A DNA stretch of 64,000 nt from contig NC_135027.1 in assembly GCF_051020955.1 (NCBI RefSeq), positions 3,100,001-3,164,000 of the forward strand. The letters run 5' to 3'. Source of the DNA: Megalopta genalis. Lineage: Eukaryota; Arthropoda; Insecta; Hymenoptera; Halictidae. The notes beneath the pieces were generated by a model that did not search any database, had not been told where the DNA came from, and was given only the letters and a program-made list of their open reading frames with translations. The first letter of the stretch is position 1; each line of letters opens with the position of its first letter. Both the position numbers and the translations under genes were made by a program. Positions 35,641-48,120 of the stretch are shown one piece after another.

Positions 35641-36871
35641 ATAATAAAATGCTAACATAATGACTACGCTGTCGTTTCCTATTTTAATTTCTGCCGGAAG
35701 AAATGGATGGTCGTCCAGAGGCAAGGCATATTTGACGAAACTTCCTGGAAAATGTAAAAACAATAACCCTGGGCAGCAGCTGATGCAACAGATGACCTTC
35801 TTCCCATTTCAGAAGACAGTTTCATATTTCCGCGTCGAGCAGTATACACCGAAACAGTATATTTTTCTCCACCGCGGGAGGGATTGTTTTTACGTTTCTC
35901 GAGAATGGATACGGTTGCAAAGTATGCTGACCCCTGGTCGTACCAGGACCTCGGGAACACGCTGCACATGCACCAGCGCCCATTGTCCGCGGACCGTTCC
36001 GCGATGAGTATGCACACTAACCAGTCGTACTCGATTTATCGAGCGACTATAGGCAAAGCCTGGAAGAGGAACGCGACGGGACGCGCTATCGATTCCCCCC
36101 GTTTAACGTATCAAAGGTCCCTCCTTGCTGAATACCCTCCCTATCTTGGTTCGGGACTTGGTCGGTCGCCCGGGGAAGAATTTCAATTTCTAATGAAGAA
36201 CGGTGCGAGGACTGGAGACCACGACAAATGCATCATTTGTCGTCCAGACGAATGCGCTCTCTTCAATCGAGCTGATCGAAAACGATTGATTTGTATTCGA
36301 CTGTTCAGAGTATTAGGAATAACGTGCAGAAATGCTAAATTACGAAATTGCTAAAAATGTGGTTGAAAGGCAGATAGAAGATAAATGATGAAGGAAGTCA
36401 TTTTTTGGGATGAACAATTTTCTTAATACAAATTTTCTAACAATTTGTAACGTACTTTGGTACAATTCTTAGGAACATTATATAGTGTATTTCAAGTGGT
36501 TTGTCTTATTTCTGTTTGCTACAGACATCGATGTATGGCAATTGTTGAAGATTTTTTATTCTATTATGCTATTTTCTGTCAGATATTTGTATATAGTTTA
36601 CATTGCCGTGCTGAATCGCATATAGTAAGCAGAGTCTCGATAATTTTTCAGGATTGCCGAAAAACAGATGTTTTGAATAGTAAATAGATCATAAATATTT
36701 TTATGTTCCCACGTAATACAGAATTTGACAAATAAAGGTTTTTTGACGTAATAGTTACGCGTGGAAATAGCGTTTCAGATGCATTTAACTACGCAATATC
36801 CATATATAACTATTATTTTAAAAAAGTGTGTTCGCCAAATTTTCTATCACTTGAGAAGATAAAAATATGCA
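35641..36871. other. No gene recognised
   Basis: Moderately GC-rich to 36300, then AT-rich up to the MITE at 36872. ORFs of 112-156 codons overlap on both strands without recognisable domains. Confidence 0.5.
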
Positions 36872-37086
36872 CAGTAATGTCTCTCTAATTGACGCCCAGA
36901 TTGACCACAAAAATAGACAATTTGGGAAGAGGAGATACGATTATTCGAACCTTGCAGTTTATTTTTATAGTTATAAATTGTCCACAATTATAAAAACGAG
37001 CCGCAAGGCTCGAACAATCGTATCTCCTCTTCCCAAATTATCCATTTTAGTGGACAATCTGAGCGTCAGTAAGGGAGACATTACTG
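36872..37086. mobile_element. TA-flanked MITE, CAGTAATGTCTC ends, copy 2
   Basis: At 215 bp it is the same length class as 16505-16720. The left end CAGTAATGTCTCTCTAA pairs with GGGAGACATTACTG. A TA follows the right end (37087-37088), while the left flank is CA (decayed). Inner blocks shared with the first copy include ACGATTATTCGAAC, TTATTTTTATAGTT and AAAAACGAGC followed by CAAGGCTC. Both copies can fold along their whole length. Confidence 0.82.
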
Positions 37087-38946
37087 TATACTCTATTTAC
37101 TGTTTCAAAAATCTATCTTTCCGTAGCCCCGTTATTTTCCAATAAATAAATTCACAGATCCTGACAAACTCTGTGCGAACCTGCACACAAGATTCCACAC
37201 CAAAAGCTGCACCAACTTCCCGAAATTCGGCAGGGTTATGGACGAAGGCAGCCTCGCTCGAGGACTCTCCCCAAGAAAGCCACCCTCGTTGTCTCCGACC
37301 AGCAGATACGGGGATAAGCCGTCGGAAGGGAGACAGTTTTGTCCCCGTGTGGGCGCAGGGCCGTATAAACGGTGTTTTTCTCGGTGGCAAAGAAGGGGAA
37401 GATCAGAAGGAAACTGAAGAAAGACGGAGCAATAACGATCCAAGGTTGCGAGCGGCTAGGACCGGAGCTCTTTAGCAAATTACTTTTATTCGTTCCCGCG
37501 AAATGAGCTCCGGTGGAGCAGTCGAGAAGGTCGGGCCGAGTCGGGCCGGGCCGAGCCGGGCCACGCCGGGCTTTTCTCGGAGGCTTCCTTTCTCGTTTCC
37601 TACGGAAACGTTTCGGGGAATCCGGAGAAAAATTTGCGGCGGCTTAACCGCCGGGATTTTTGTCTGTCGCCGTGTCCTGCGATACCTTGGAGCAAGGACG
37701 ATCGGGAACAATGGTTGCGGCGACGAGCCTCGTTACGATCGCGCCAGCAAAAATTACGTCTGAATTTAGTAGGAGATCGCGGTGCATCGCGGATTCAATT
37801 GTACCTAAGGGTGGGGGGAGGCCGCGACTCGCAGTTCCGCTCCGGAGTTTTCTCGTTTCAATTAGGAAGCGTAATCTCCAGGATCGAAGGATCGAGGAAA
37901 TCTCGGCTGACTCGCACGAGATCTGGGGCAAACCATCGGCGACACGCGTCTGATGGATCGCATGCCTCTCGTTACGGAACCCCCGACACCCCTCATGCAT
38001 TATGCAGCCGCGAAACGCAGATTTCGATGAGCCGGCACGAAACACGTCCCACTGACTCGACTCGACCGCCCGTATTTTTCATTCGCCGTCCGTGCACGCC
38101 CGCCGCAATTATCTGCTCGGATATAAAAATTAATTCCCGCGCCGATACGACGCGGATTCGAATCAGCCGGGGCTCCGAACCGCTCCGAGAAATCCGGATC
38201 TTTCTGCTTCTGTTTTGTCACGCGAATTGCTTTCTACAACTTCCGGAGCTGCAGCTTTGTGCTTTAAATTGAATTCGTGGTTTGATAATTTCAACCATTT
38301 TTTTCACTCGTTTTTGCTCGAGTCTTTTCGATTTACTTGGAACGTGTCTGATATCGCTGATATTGTAACAGTTGCGTACGTATGATTTTCTTTCGACATA
38401 TTATAAAAATATTGATACACTCCTCAAATGATCGCGTATACGTCTGCAAAATTTGATGTTTGCATGTTCATCGATTTTGTCACGAAAAATGTCCAAAGAT
38501 CGCTATTTTATAACGAGCCTCGACCAGATTATAATGTTTCGTAAAAATTAAGAGAACGATTTTATGCGTTAATTTATACTACCGAATGTTGCGCCGAATT
38601 ACCACCATGATTTAAACGATTGTCCGTAAAAAACAATTCGAGCATTCGTACTTCGTTGTTGCTGACAATTATGCACTCGGTTCCTCGCATAAATCGCCGC
38701 GATCGCGGTCGCGAATATCTGAAAACAGTATAATTCCGTGGTCATTTCAGACATTCGTATGGAAATGAAAAGAACGCATTGTTGAATTCGCTTGTTTGTT
38801 AAAATTCTCGGCTAAAGCACCGCCACGATTTCGTTAATTGCGAACGAAAATAATCCGAAATCGGGGTGATTCCGATCAGTCCGGCGGTTCTAGAATCGGA
38901 CCGGCTGTCGCCGCCGCCGCAGCGTGGTTATCGATTAATTAATACA

Positions 38947-38974
38947 CTAGATTGCGGGTTTTATGCGTTTATAG
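38947..38974 (+). repeat. ACTGCGGATTTTATGCATTT family copy
   Basis: CTAGATTGCGGGTTTTATGC followed by GTTTATAG. Three or four substitutions from the consensus; the part after GACAAAAATTAG is not recognisable. Confidence 0.45.
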
Positions 38975-39397
38975 AATATACCCGGGGCGAGCGAAGCCCC
39001 GCGAGATAAAAGGATTGAATCGGGAACTAGCGGAACGATCGGTTTGTTTTCAAGGTAACGAGTTATTGAAGCGACGAGAGGTATTATTCTTTGATTTCGC
39101 TCCTTTTTTTCCGGCTGCAACCCCCTTCGCCCGCGCGCGCGCCGCCGGATAAACTATGCAGATGCAGTTGTTTACGGAACGCTTTACAGCGGCCCGAATC
39201 GGACGAAGTTTAATTACTTCGTCAACCTCCTTCGCAATTGAATAAAATGACTGTCAGCAAGCGCCGCGTATCAACGCCGTTATTTGAAAGTCGATACGTA
39301 ATTTCGAAAGCAAACAGCACTTTTATTGCAGTCCCCGGGAGTAACAGGGAGCCGAGAATACCTTTTGCATATAACGACATACATACATAATCACACA

Positions 39398-39421
39398 AAT
39401 AAATAAATAAATAAATAAATA
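39398..39421. repeat. (AAAT)n microsatellite
   Basis: AAAT tetranucleotide run of about six units. Similar runs lie at 45971-45992 and about 58338-58361. Confidence 0.85.
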
Positions 39422-40578
39422 TGAAAGCAGTTACCGGCGGATCGAAGTGCATTCGCTGCACGGGAATTAAAAAATCGTCCGTTCGAAACATCGACGTGCA
39501 TACTTCGGTAGATAAAAGGGGTCGTTTATTACCCCCTGAAAGGATCAAAAGGTATGATTCCTTTAATCTTAACGTAGGATGTTTTATCGTAAAGTATCGT
39601 AGGGCAGTGGAGGAAAATTGTTTATCGCATCCAGCGAGGTCTTTCGCAACGCCCGATAACCTTTGAGGGTTGTTTTCACCCTGAAGAGCCACAAAGTAAA
39701 AGAAAAATATCGAGAAGGCTTCACCCCTTCAGGGTGAGAACCCGCGTTGACCTTTACGTGGTATCCTCGTCCTGTAATGCTGGAACGTCGTAGAAAAATT
39801 AGAAGCTTGCACTTCTTCAGGGTGAATGCACACGCAGATAACCTTGACACGGGGTTTCTCGCCCTAAAGGAACGAAGGGCACCGAAGGGAACATTGTCTA
39901 GGACTCGCGAGGGTTGCTTTCACAGTTCAGAAAATTCTGTGAGCGAAATTATTTGACGTTTGCGTCCAGATCCTGTTCCATATGTATGCATTTACGTGCG
40001 CATTTTACATAGGTATGCACTTAGACTCGTGTTTAACATGGAAACATATCGCACGCGAAACAAAACAGATCGAATTTGCATCGAATGGAAAAATATATTC
40101 TGGCTCCCTGCTCTGGCAAACACACTCGAAACTAAATATTGATAACAAACTTTCGATATACCGGGTGTCCCGGTTGAAGGCGTCGTTGCCGCGAAAATCG
40201 GCTATTTTACGTTCGAGTCGTTCCGCGGAATCGAGAAAATGGCAGACAGACAATGCCCTAATTCTCCGACCGAAATTCTACGACAGATTCCGGACACACG
40301 CTCACCTTGAAAAACCCGAAAATCTAGTTCAGAGAAAATCCACCGACGCTGCCATCGAAATTCCACGGCACGTGCGAAGCAGCAGCGGTTGTTTCCACAG
40401 CGGGTAACGGAAAAGTGGCAGGAAAAAACATTACCCGACAATTCCATCAAGGTTCTAAAACACGCGGCAACCGACAAGGGTAGTTTTCAGCCCGGGGAGC
40501 CAAAAGGTAGCGAAAGAATTACCGGGCACTTCTCCCGGTCCCTCGGAAACCCGGCGAGTTTCGAACGGATCGGAATTT

Positions 40579-40959
40579 TCAAAGTTTCCTCGTAAGCAAC
40601 GCCCTATCACCGATCACCACCTCGACGCCGGCCGTGTAAAAGCTGAAGGCGCTAGTTCCCGAAGAGTTCCGCACCTTCGACCCCATAGACAACTCGATTC
40701 CCAGGCGGACCGATCGCTCGAGCTCGGTCGGAACTTCGCCAGGAGTCACGCGGACGTCGGATTCGACGGTTACAAAGGGAACCGTGGGTAATAAGGGCAC
40801 CAGGAACACAGGACCATCCGCGAAACTTCCCAGAAACGCTATTCGAATATCCGCCTCACGTTTCTCGCGCGAATCAACCCGAATGATCGTTGCCCGGCCT
40901 CCGGCTTTAATCAACCCCCTGAAAACGAGGTCTGAGAGCATTTTCGCCGGAGATGCCAT
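40579..40959 (-). CDS. Unrecognised 126-codon ORF, weak gene candidate
   Basis: I do not recognise a family. The frame starts at ATG 40957-40959 in a GCCATGG context (good initiation context), with an in-frame TAG 15 bases upstream. The predicted protein is not low complexity. It has mixed charged and hydrophobic segments, including a Val/Leu/Pro-rich stretch around residues 50-65 and a C-terminal half of alternating polar and non-polar residues. No signal peptide, no clear transmembrane helix, no cysteine. It ends in TGA. Many chance ORFs in this GC-rich DNA are as long or longer, so length is no evidence; only the composition and start context set it apart. It could be a chance ORF, an exon fragment or a lineage-restricted gene. 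Confidence 0.2.
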   Translation of the reverse strand: MASPAKMLSDLVFRGLIKAGGRATIIRVDSREKREADIRIAFLGSFADGPVFLVPLLPTVPFVTVESDVRVTPGEVPTELERSVRLGIELSMGSKVRNSSGTSAFSFYTAGVEVVIGDRALLTRKL

Positions 40960-41982
40960 GGCTTTGGTAACCTAGTTCAAGAAGGGAGGCGAAAAGAATC
41001 GGAAGAAGTGGGCGAGAGTGACAGAGACAGAGAAGGAAGAATAGGAGAAATAGTTTTGTGGAATTTTGTTACAGGCTTTAAATAATATGGCCTTCGGATA
41101 TTGCAGATGTATCTTCATTTATAACTAAAACATTTATCGTTTCAGAATCATTTGAAGCTTGGTTAATTATCGTCGATTTTATAACCAGCACGAACATTTT
41201 ATCTTTTTTAACAGTTGCAGTTGAAGTGTACGACGCATAAAAAATTTCGCTGAACTTTCTAAATATTTTCTTGTGTGTCCATGAAATTTAAAGTTGTCAA
41301 TTAACTTCATAATATCGTCAAATATCGTCACCCCTGTACGATACCCCCCACCGCGAAAACCGTCACATAATTTCTACAGAGATAGCGAAAGAGCGCGAGT
41401 GGCGGGGTGAGAACAAGAGAGAAGTCATTTAGAGAGGCTGACAAATGGAGAAATACCGAAACAGCCAGCAGCCGGTGACAGAAAGAGAAAAAGGATAACG
41501 GTAAGACGGAATGAGAAAAAAGAATAAGGGTGAGTCAAACGCGGCGGGAGAAAGGGAAAGAGAGTAACTAAAGGATGGCGGCTGTGGGAGGGGTAAAGGG
41601 GAGGGTCCGAAGGGGTGTACATAAGCGCACCGAGTGTAAAGTTTTCCCGGGCAAGTTGGAATAGCCTGCGGAAGATAGGGGACAGAGGGAGGAAAGAGAA
41701 AAGGAGCACAGCCCGGAGAGAGGATCGTTCCCCGAGAAACGCGTCCTGAAAGCACCGGCCCAATTGCCGCGCGGTATGCTCTCTCACATTTTCACGCCGG
41801 GACGGGAATATCCGGCGCGTGCTTCCGTGAACTTTTAATCGAACGATCGACAACGGCTTAGAGTGCTGCGTCTGGAGCGGGCTATGCGAGCGATCCTGCG
41901 CCAGATGCTGTAAAAACCCTTAATCGTTATTTAGTGCCCGCGGAAACGGGTCCGGCCCCTGTCATGCTTAATTAATTCATAA

Positions 41983-42024
41983 TTAGACTGCGGATTTAAT
42001 GCATTTACGACAAAAATTAGTGGC
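41983..42024 (+). repeat. Dispersed short motif, ACTGCGGATTTTATGCATTT family (reference copy)
   Basis: TTAGACTGCGGATTTAATGC continuing with ATTTACGACAAAAATTAGTGG. Five other copies in the window share this core: 1432-1460 (- strand), 38947-38974, 44121-44160, 44502-44530 and 48080-48120. Some continue with a GATTTAAAAT-like block. No inverted ends or tandem arrangement were seen. Confidence 0.6.
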
Positions 42025-42120
42025 TGTAATTACTAACGGTAGACCCGCTAGAAAAATCGAACGGTGTCGACGCATTATCTTCGGCCTACTACAACCTCCG
42101 GCAAAAAGTACTCGAAAGCC

Positions 42121-42245
42121 TTTCAAATAGCGATAACTTTCTTAAAAGTGGACCAAATAATTTGAATTTTTTTTAAACATCAAAAGGATTAATTCACTGT
42201 ACCATGATTAAAATAATTTTGTTTAATTTTGCTATTACTCGGAAT
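42121..42245 (+). repeat. Single-arm copy of the 53282-53590 repeat family
   Basis: It shares AGCGATAACTTTCTTAAAA, a GGACCAAATAATTTGAA block, the CACTGTACCATG-like spacer and TTTAATTTTGCTATTACTCG with the left half of the inverted element at 53282-53590. The matching second arm is absent here. Confidence 0.5.
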
Positions 42246-43828
42246 GCTAAAAAGGATAGTATGCTCTCGTTTTTAATTTAATTTATGGACTGTTTGCTAT
42301 ACGACATTTCTGTTGCATTTTTACTTCTGGTGCAAACTCTCGAAGTATGTGCGGGAAAGTGCTACAAGATGGATCGCAGAATTCGGCGGAAGCCCGCTCC
42401 GCATGCTAAAATTCGTAGAAAGGGGAGGCCAGGATTTCGTCGTTTAAGGCTCCGTCTATCGGAAAAATCGAGATCGCAAATTCGACGCACGCGTTGCTAT
42501 GTATGTATAGGTAAAAACGGCAAGTCATGAACAGACGTGTCATTCGACGGCACGGCTGCCCGACTTTCGAACACGATTTTCTCGCATGCGATGTCTCGGA
42601 CGCATAAATTGCTTCCTTCCTCTTCGTCTCGCGTTCGCTTCTGTTCTACTTCGCGAATCGAATTCTCCGTCTTCCCACGATGTCAATGGAACGCCAAAGA
42701 ACCGCCCCAGCTAAGAAGCTAAGCGACGGAAGAGGGTTAACGAACTCGGACGGAAAGCTTCGAGCACCCTCGGCTAGCGAGAAAAAATCGCGCGAGATTC
42801 CATCTGCAAATTATACGGCGAGAATTCGCGCCCGCTGAAAAATCGGCACGTAATTAACGAGTGCAGCCAGATTACATTTCGTCGACCTGTAACGACCAGC
42901 GAGCCCGGGGCGGCGACAAATGCGGAGGAGGTTTATCGCGCCTAGGCGAAGCGAGTTAAACCTCGAATCGCGTGTCGACACGGGACAAAGGAGACAAGGA
43001 CTGCGGGGGCGGTGTTCGGAACGCGATCGCAACCAGTCGTACGCGCGGCAGTCGCACGCGCGACTATCACGCTTCACGGTTGTTTGCCGCGGGTAAATGA
43101 AAAATCGATGTACTCTCGGGCTTTCTCCGTCCACAGGAATCGCCTCCGAGGTCGAAAACTGAGCAGAAGCCGCCGCAGAGCAGAGCGGAGCAGAGCGGAG
43201 CCGAGCAGAACCGAGCAGAAGCAGAAGCAAAAGCAGAAGCAAAGCGGAGCAGGCTCGGTCTGGCCAATGGTTATTAATAACGAATCGATCGGGCTCGAAA
43301 GTAGTTAGGGGAGTCGGCGGATGAAAAGCCGAGCCATGTTAAAAAGGGACGAGAATTCGTTCAAGGCTCCTTGCCGAATGGAAGAACTCGCGTAATGGTC
43401 TCCGAGAGAGGATCGGCCAGCTCCGCCGGCCCATTTACCGCACAGATGAATCCCGAGTGTTACGATTCGCGATTTCGAGTACGATTCGCTCTCGAATACG
43501 TCCGTCTCGGCCCTTCGTACGGCCCACGGTCTCGCCGAGGACACGATCCGATGCTTCGTTATCCAGCAGTTTGCTCGGTTGTCGACGATAATCGGTTGAC
43601 AAGTCGCCGAATCAATAGAGAAATCGCGCGAATAGCCCAACAATTCAAGGATCGGCTCGCACTCCCAGCCTCACCGGCCGACAATAATTTCGCCAAACAG
43701 CTACTTCGAATTCATTAGTATCCACACACATGCCTGCGGAATTATACACGGGATTTAGCGCGACCGTCGCGCACCACGTTAATCCCCGCCGCTCGCACAG
43801 AGTGGATCGCCTAACGAATACCTAACCG

Positions 43829-43862
43829 ATTCGATTCGATTCGATTCCATTCGACTCGATTT
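43829..43862. repeat. (GATTC)n pentamer repeat
   Basis: GATTCGATTCGATTC decaying to CATTCGACTCGATTT. A comparable (AATTC)n run lies near 23129. Confidence 0.8.
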
Positions 43863-44120
43863 GATAGCCAGCATACACCCGTCGCTTTCGTGGCCATGCA
43901 CTTGATAACTGCGCCTCCGTTTCGCTCGTTGTACCTCGATTTTTATGGCCACGCTGTTCCTTTAACGATTCGGACATCGAGGGTGCCTGCTTGGGCTCTT
44001 TGATCGAGTTTTACAGCTGCTGGCGCATTTATCTTTGTGCGCCTCTTACGAGATTCGAGGGTTTTTACCAGAGAGCTGCAAATAGTTCCGGTATTATTCG
44101 GTCGTGGTTTATCGGTGATT

Positions 44121-44160
44121 AGTGGACTGAGGATTTTATGCTTTTGTGACGAAATTGAGC
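44121..44160 (+). repeat. ACTGCGGATTTTATGCATTT family copy
   Basis: AGTGGACTGAGGATTTTATG then CTTTTGTGACGAAATTGAGC. The following GCTGTTTAAAATTGTAGAA matches the continuation of the copy at 48080, suggesting the repeat unit is longer than the core. Confidence 0.5.
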
Positions 44161-44501
44161 GGTCGCTGTTTAAAATTGTAGAACAATTAAAAGGGACTGG
44201 TAGTGGCGATATACTTCTTTCGATCATTTGCGACAGACGCAGACGATATTTTCTTTGCATAAAAATCCGCAGATCTATCAGAATCTTTGTACAAAAAAAT
44301 AAACATTTTCTGCATCGGTTGCAGGATACGTGAAACGGATAAAAAGATATTTCGATCTTTTTCGATTTCAAGAATTAATTTGGGAGATAAAATTAAGAAA
44401 TTAATATTTAAATAAAGATAAGTATTTAATTAAATATTAAGACAATATTTAAAAAATTGCAGCGTATTAAAATACAATTAGTTATTCTCGTTATTAGAGA
44501 C

Positions 44502-44530
44502 AGTAGACTGTGGATTTTGATGGAATTTCC
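44502..44530 (+). repeat. ACTGCGGATTTTATGCATTT family copy, short
   Basis: AGTAGACTGTGGATTTTGAT then GGAATTTCC. It lies only 0.35 kb from the previous copy in the same orientation. Confidence 0.4.
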
Positions 44531-47500
44531 GATTTCTGGTATCGCGGTGAAGATTCGTGCAAAAAATCGTAAATAAAATCAGTTGAAATACGTGGTTCTC
44601 GATAATTGCTAGGAAGCATGCATTTTAAGTGAAATCGACCGCGTTCTTATCGGTGTATGCGCACGAATAGAGCGAGGCACCGTTCCCGGAGATTAATTTC
44701 GCAGAAATACGCGAAGCCACCGAAAATCCCGTGGTTGGTTGCCACCGAGATCTGGAATCTGGAATTTTTCATCCCGACGCCCTGCTTTTGCCGGCCTAAC
44801 CAAAGGCGGGGTGAAAATGCAGCCTCCACAATGAATAATTCACTTCTGGGGCGTAGCTGGCGCTCGTTCGAGGGCCGAGCGAACCTTGACTCTGCGAAAA
44901 TCTATCTTTGGGAAATTAAAACGTCGCCCGACTGCGCACGGAAATCAGTGTCGAGGAATGAAATGTTAAAGCGCGCCGCGCCGCCCGATGGAATTTCCGT
45001 CTCGCCATCAACAAACCAAAGGTCCTGGTCTCCGGACGCTTGTAAACATCTAGAGATCAATAATATACGTCTAGCCGTGGGAACAACGTGAATGCGATCG
45101 AAACTTGAACCGAAAAACGGACTCCGTTTCACGCTTTACTTCAGAAGCGGCGCTGTGTTCACACATTATCTGCTGGAAAAATCTGTTGCAATTTTAATAC
45201 ATTTCGCGCGAGGCACGGATGGAGCTTTAGATCGGCGAGATTTAAAAAGATCCACTTTTGAAAAGCATTCGATACTTTCAAAGCTAACAGTAAAATTTCG
45301 ATAACAAACGTGTAACGAGATTTTTAGGATTTCAATGGGGGGGAATTCTTTCAAAGAGATAACAAAATTGAAAAAAAAATTAAACGTTTGAGAAGATATT
45401 AAAATCTGTCCCGCGCATAACGTGTTAATGAATTCCTGGCGAAATCGAAGGAATGAACTGAACCGGCCAGAATTTTGCTTTGCAGGATCCAACAGGGTCT
45501 GATTTTTGTTTAAATCCAGATGAAATTCTAGTTAATCGAGTTTCTGCCGCCAGTTTTGAATTCTTAAAATGCACGAGCTTTTCCGCGCGATAGTTGCGAC
45601 CAGCCATGGTCAGACACGGTCGAATCCCCGGGACAGAGTTGTCATCAGAGAATAAAATAGGAGGCAAACCGAGTTTCGGCTTTATTTTTGTTTCCCGGCG
45701 TTCCCATCAACAGCACGATCCGCGTTTCGGTGTCAGTTCGTAGCCAGTTGCTCGCCGCACTAATTCCCGCAAAATTTGCTCGCCGGGTTTCCTCGATTCC
45801 GCATTATACGGTCGTCCATAACCGCACACAACAAACTCGTCAACTTCGAGATAGCAAACCGCAGACTCTCATTATCATTCCGGTCGAAGGAAACCGGCAA
45901 TTACGGACGGCGTTCCCCGTCTAATTTGCACGCTACGGTGCGCGAAAGGGAATTTTATCCGGGCGGGCTGAATAAATAAATAAATAAATAAGCTGTGCAC
46001 GATGCGACCGGAAAATGCGAGCGCGGCTGTTTCGGAGTTCCGCATCGCCGACAGCGGTCGGGCGGAATTGTTGTATCGGTGCGATCGGTCGCATCTGTTA
46101 CACAAGGAACCGCGAACTCAGGGAAACTTCGGCAACTCGGTGCAACGAGCGTTGCACCCGCCGAGCTGCGCATCGATGGCGAACTACGTGCGGCGTGGAA
46201 CGCCGAAGTTAACCTGTTGTTCCGAATCGGCAGCCGTCGAATGACAGAGCGTGCGGAAACGCAAACCGACGATCCACTTACAATTTTCACGAGCGGTTCG
46301 CTTTGTGAACGGGCGAACCCGATATTACGGGCCGCGCTGCAACGGTGCAACGGGGCAACGAGCCGGCTCGCCGCCGCTGTAATTTCCCGTGGAATGTAAC
46401 GTATTCCAGCCTCTTGTAAATTAAACTCACCGGCGACGCGTCTACCGCGTGCAATATTTTACTCGGAGCGAGCGGCCGGCTGCACTCTTTTCGACTCGCG
46501 TCGCGTCGCGCCGCGCCGCGCCGAGCCGGCCGGCCGGCCGGATTCAATTATGATCCCGATCGCATGATCCGCGGCACACAACTAACGGTGCAGATAAATC
46601 TACCGGTTAGCGGGGAACGTTTGCACCGACAGTTTGATGATGATCGGCGGTTTACTGATGATTAATCGAGAGGTTTGATGAGGCCGGTGTATATTGGATT
46701 CTGACGGGTGTGACTGTGTTCTCTAGTGGAACGCGGATGAAAAGTCGTAGATCGAAACTTCTGGTGGCGACCTTTTTTTGCCCGATTTTTCGCTCTTCCC
46801 GCTGAACGTGTCTAGAATGTATCTAATTAACTTATTTGTAGTATTTTGACTATGAAAAAATGATCGATCCATGCTGAAACTAACAGCGAGAATAATTTGT
46901 CGAGGTCTGCGGAATTCTCTAAAGCTCGAATCGATGTAATTTTTTAAGACCAAGACCATGTTCCAGGTTTCGCGTTATTTATTTTAAGACAAAGTACTTT
47001 AAAAAAAAAAATTAATCTAATAATCAAAGTAAAGGCTTCAATCCTTACAATGAGCTCGGGAAGACTAACGATTCGAAAATCGACAATTTCTCGGTAAATC
47101 GATAGTTTGATGAAGCGATAATAACGTTTTTCCGCGATTTTAAAATATAATCACCGATCAGCGAACCCTGTTCCCAAGATGTCCATAAAATTTAATCAAA
47201 CTCTGTCGAGTAGTTTCTCCGTTACGATAGTTATCGACGACAATGCGACAAAGATAAATCTATATTCTAGTGAGAAATGTATCCAACCGATGCTCGACGG
47301 TTCGCTAATGACTAATCGATAGATTTAACGAGGTGGATTCATTGCATTTTGTTAGCAACGCCAATTTCATTTTTTTCAGATCGAGTGTAATCGAACAACG
47401 CAGATAAATGTTGAGATTTCCGCAGGGTCACGTTCGAGCGAAGGTCCGATAATGTTAGTTGGTTCGTTAACGGCAAATCAATAAATTGGATGGTATGGGC

Positions 47501-48079
47501 GAATCGAATTTTGTTAGATGCGGTACTTCGTTTTTCGGGCTCGACTTTAAGTGGAGTGTTCTTTAATTGGAGACAGGCTCGCGCGTTGCATTTATCATTC
47601 CCCTTTTTGCTCTTCCCGTCCCCCCTCCGTTGAATTCATTTCTATCTTTCTGTTTTCTTCTTGCAGCTAGCCGTGCTTTTATTTTTACTACGCCCCGACT
47701 ACTTCGTCCACTGGTTGCGTCTCCATTTTTCGCCCTTCTTTTTCTACGACTATAGTAGCTTCTTAATTATCCATTAAAGCTTGCACTCCCGCGGGATAAA
47801 ATTCTTCACTTTATTTTCGAGGCTTCTTGCGGGGATCGAACGCCTAGTATTGTTGACACATGAATACCATTTCTGTCGAAAGTACACACCAATGTACTAT
47901 CCATATTCATCGCATAAAAATATATTTTTTTTTAATTCGCTGCGAAAACCATTTCTTACAGCTACTCCTAAAGTTTTGGAATGATTATTTGTGCGTTTCT
48001 TTTATACGGTCCCTATTCGCCGTGCAAAAACATTTTCGACTGTATTAATATTTTAATATGATAAGAAATATTAGTCATT

Positions 48080-48120
48080 ATACTGCGCGAATTTGATGCA
48101 TTCACGACAGCGATGAGTGG
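48080..48120 (+). repeat. ACTGCGGATTTTATGCATTT family copy
   Basis: ATACTGCGCGAATTTGATGC then ATTCACGACAGCGATGAGTGG, followed by GTGCGATTTAAAATAGAAG. This extends the match to the downstream block of the 44121 copy. Confidence 0.5.

Larger units (their letters stand above)
37087..40578. other. No gene recognised; some local repeats
   Basis: GC-rich at 37180-38270 (with a GGGCCGAG-like simple stretch at 37533-37575), AT-rich 38280-38700, then mixed. Three copies of CTTCAGGGTGA lie at 39673-39686 (reversed), 39727-39738 and 39825-39836. A motif CCGGGTGTCCCGG at 40160-40173 resembles an element end but has no partner. Confidence 0.5.

Noticed and set aside
37634..38272. 212-codon + strand ORF
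   Set aside because: Overlaps ORFs in two other frames and lacks any domain. Arg/Ser-rich as expected from CpG-rich DNA.
41906..41913. Possible receptor tail exon near 41880-41913 (frame reading RAILRQML then stop)
   Set aside because: Lacks the Cys-Cys-Pro and basic run expected after the DFRR junction and has no good acceptor. Chance similarity.
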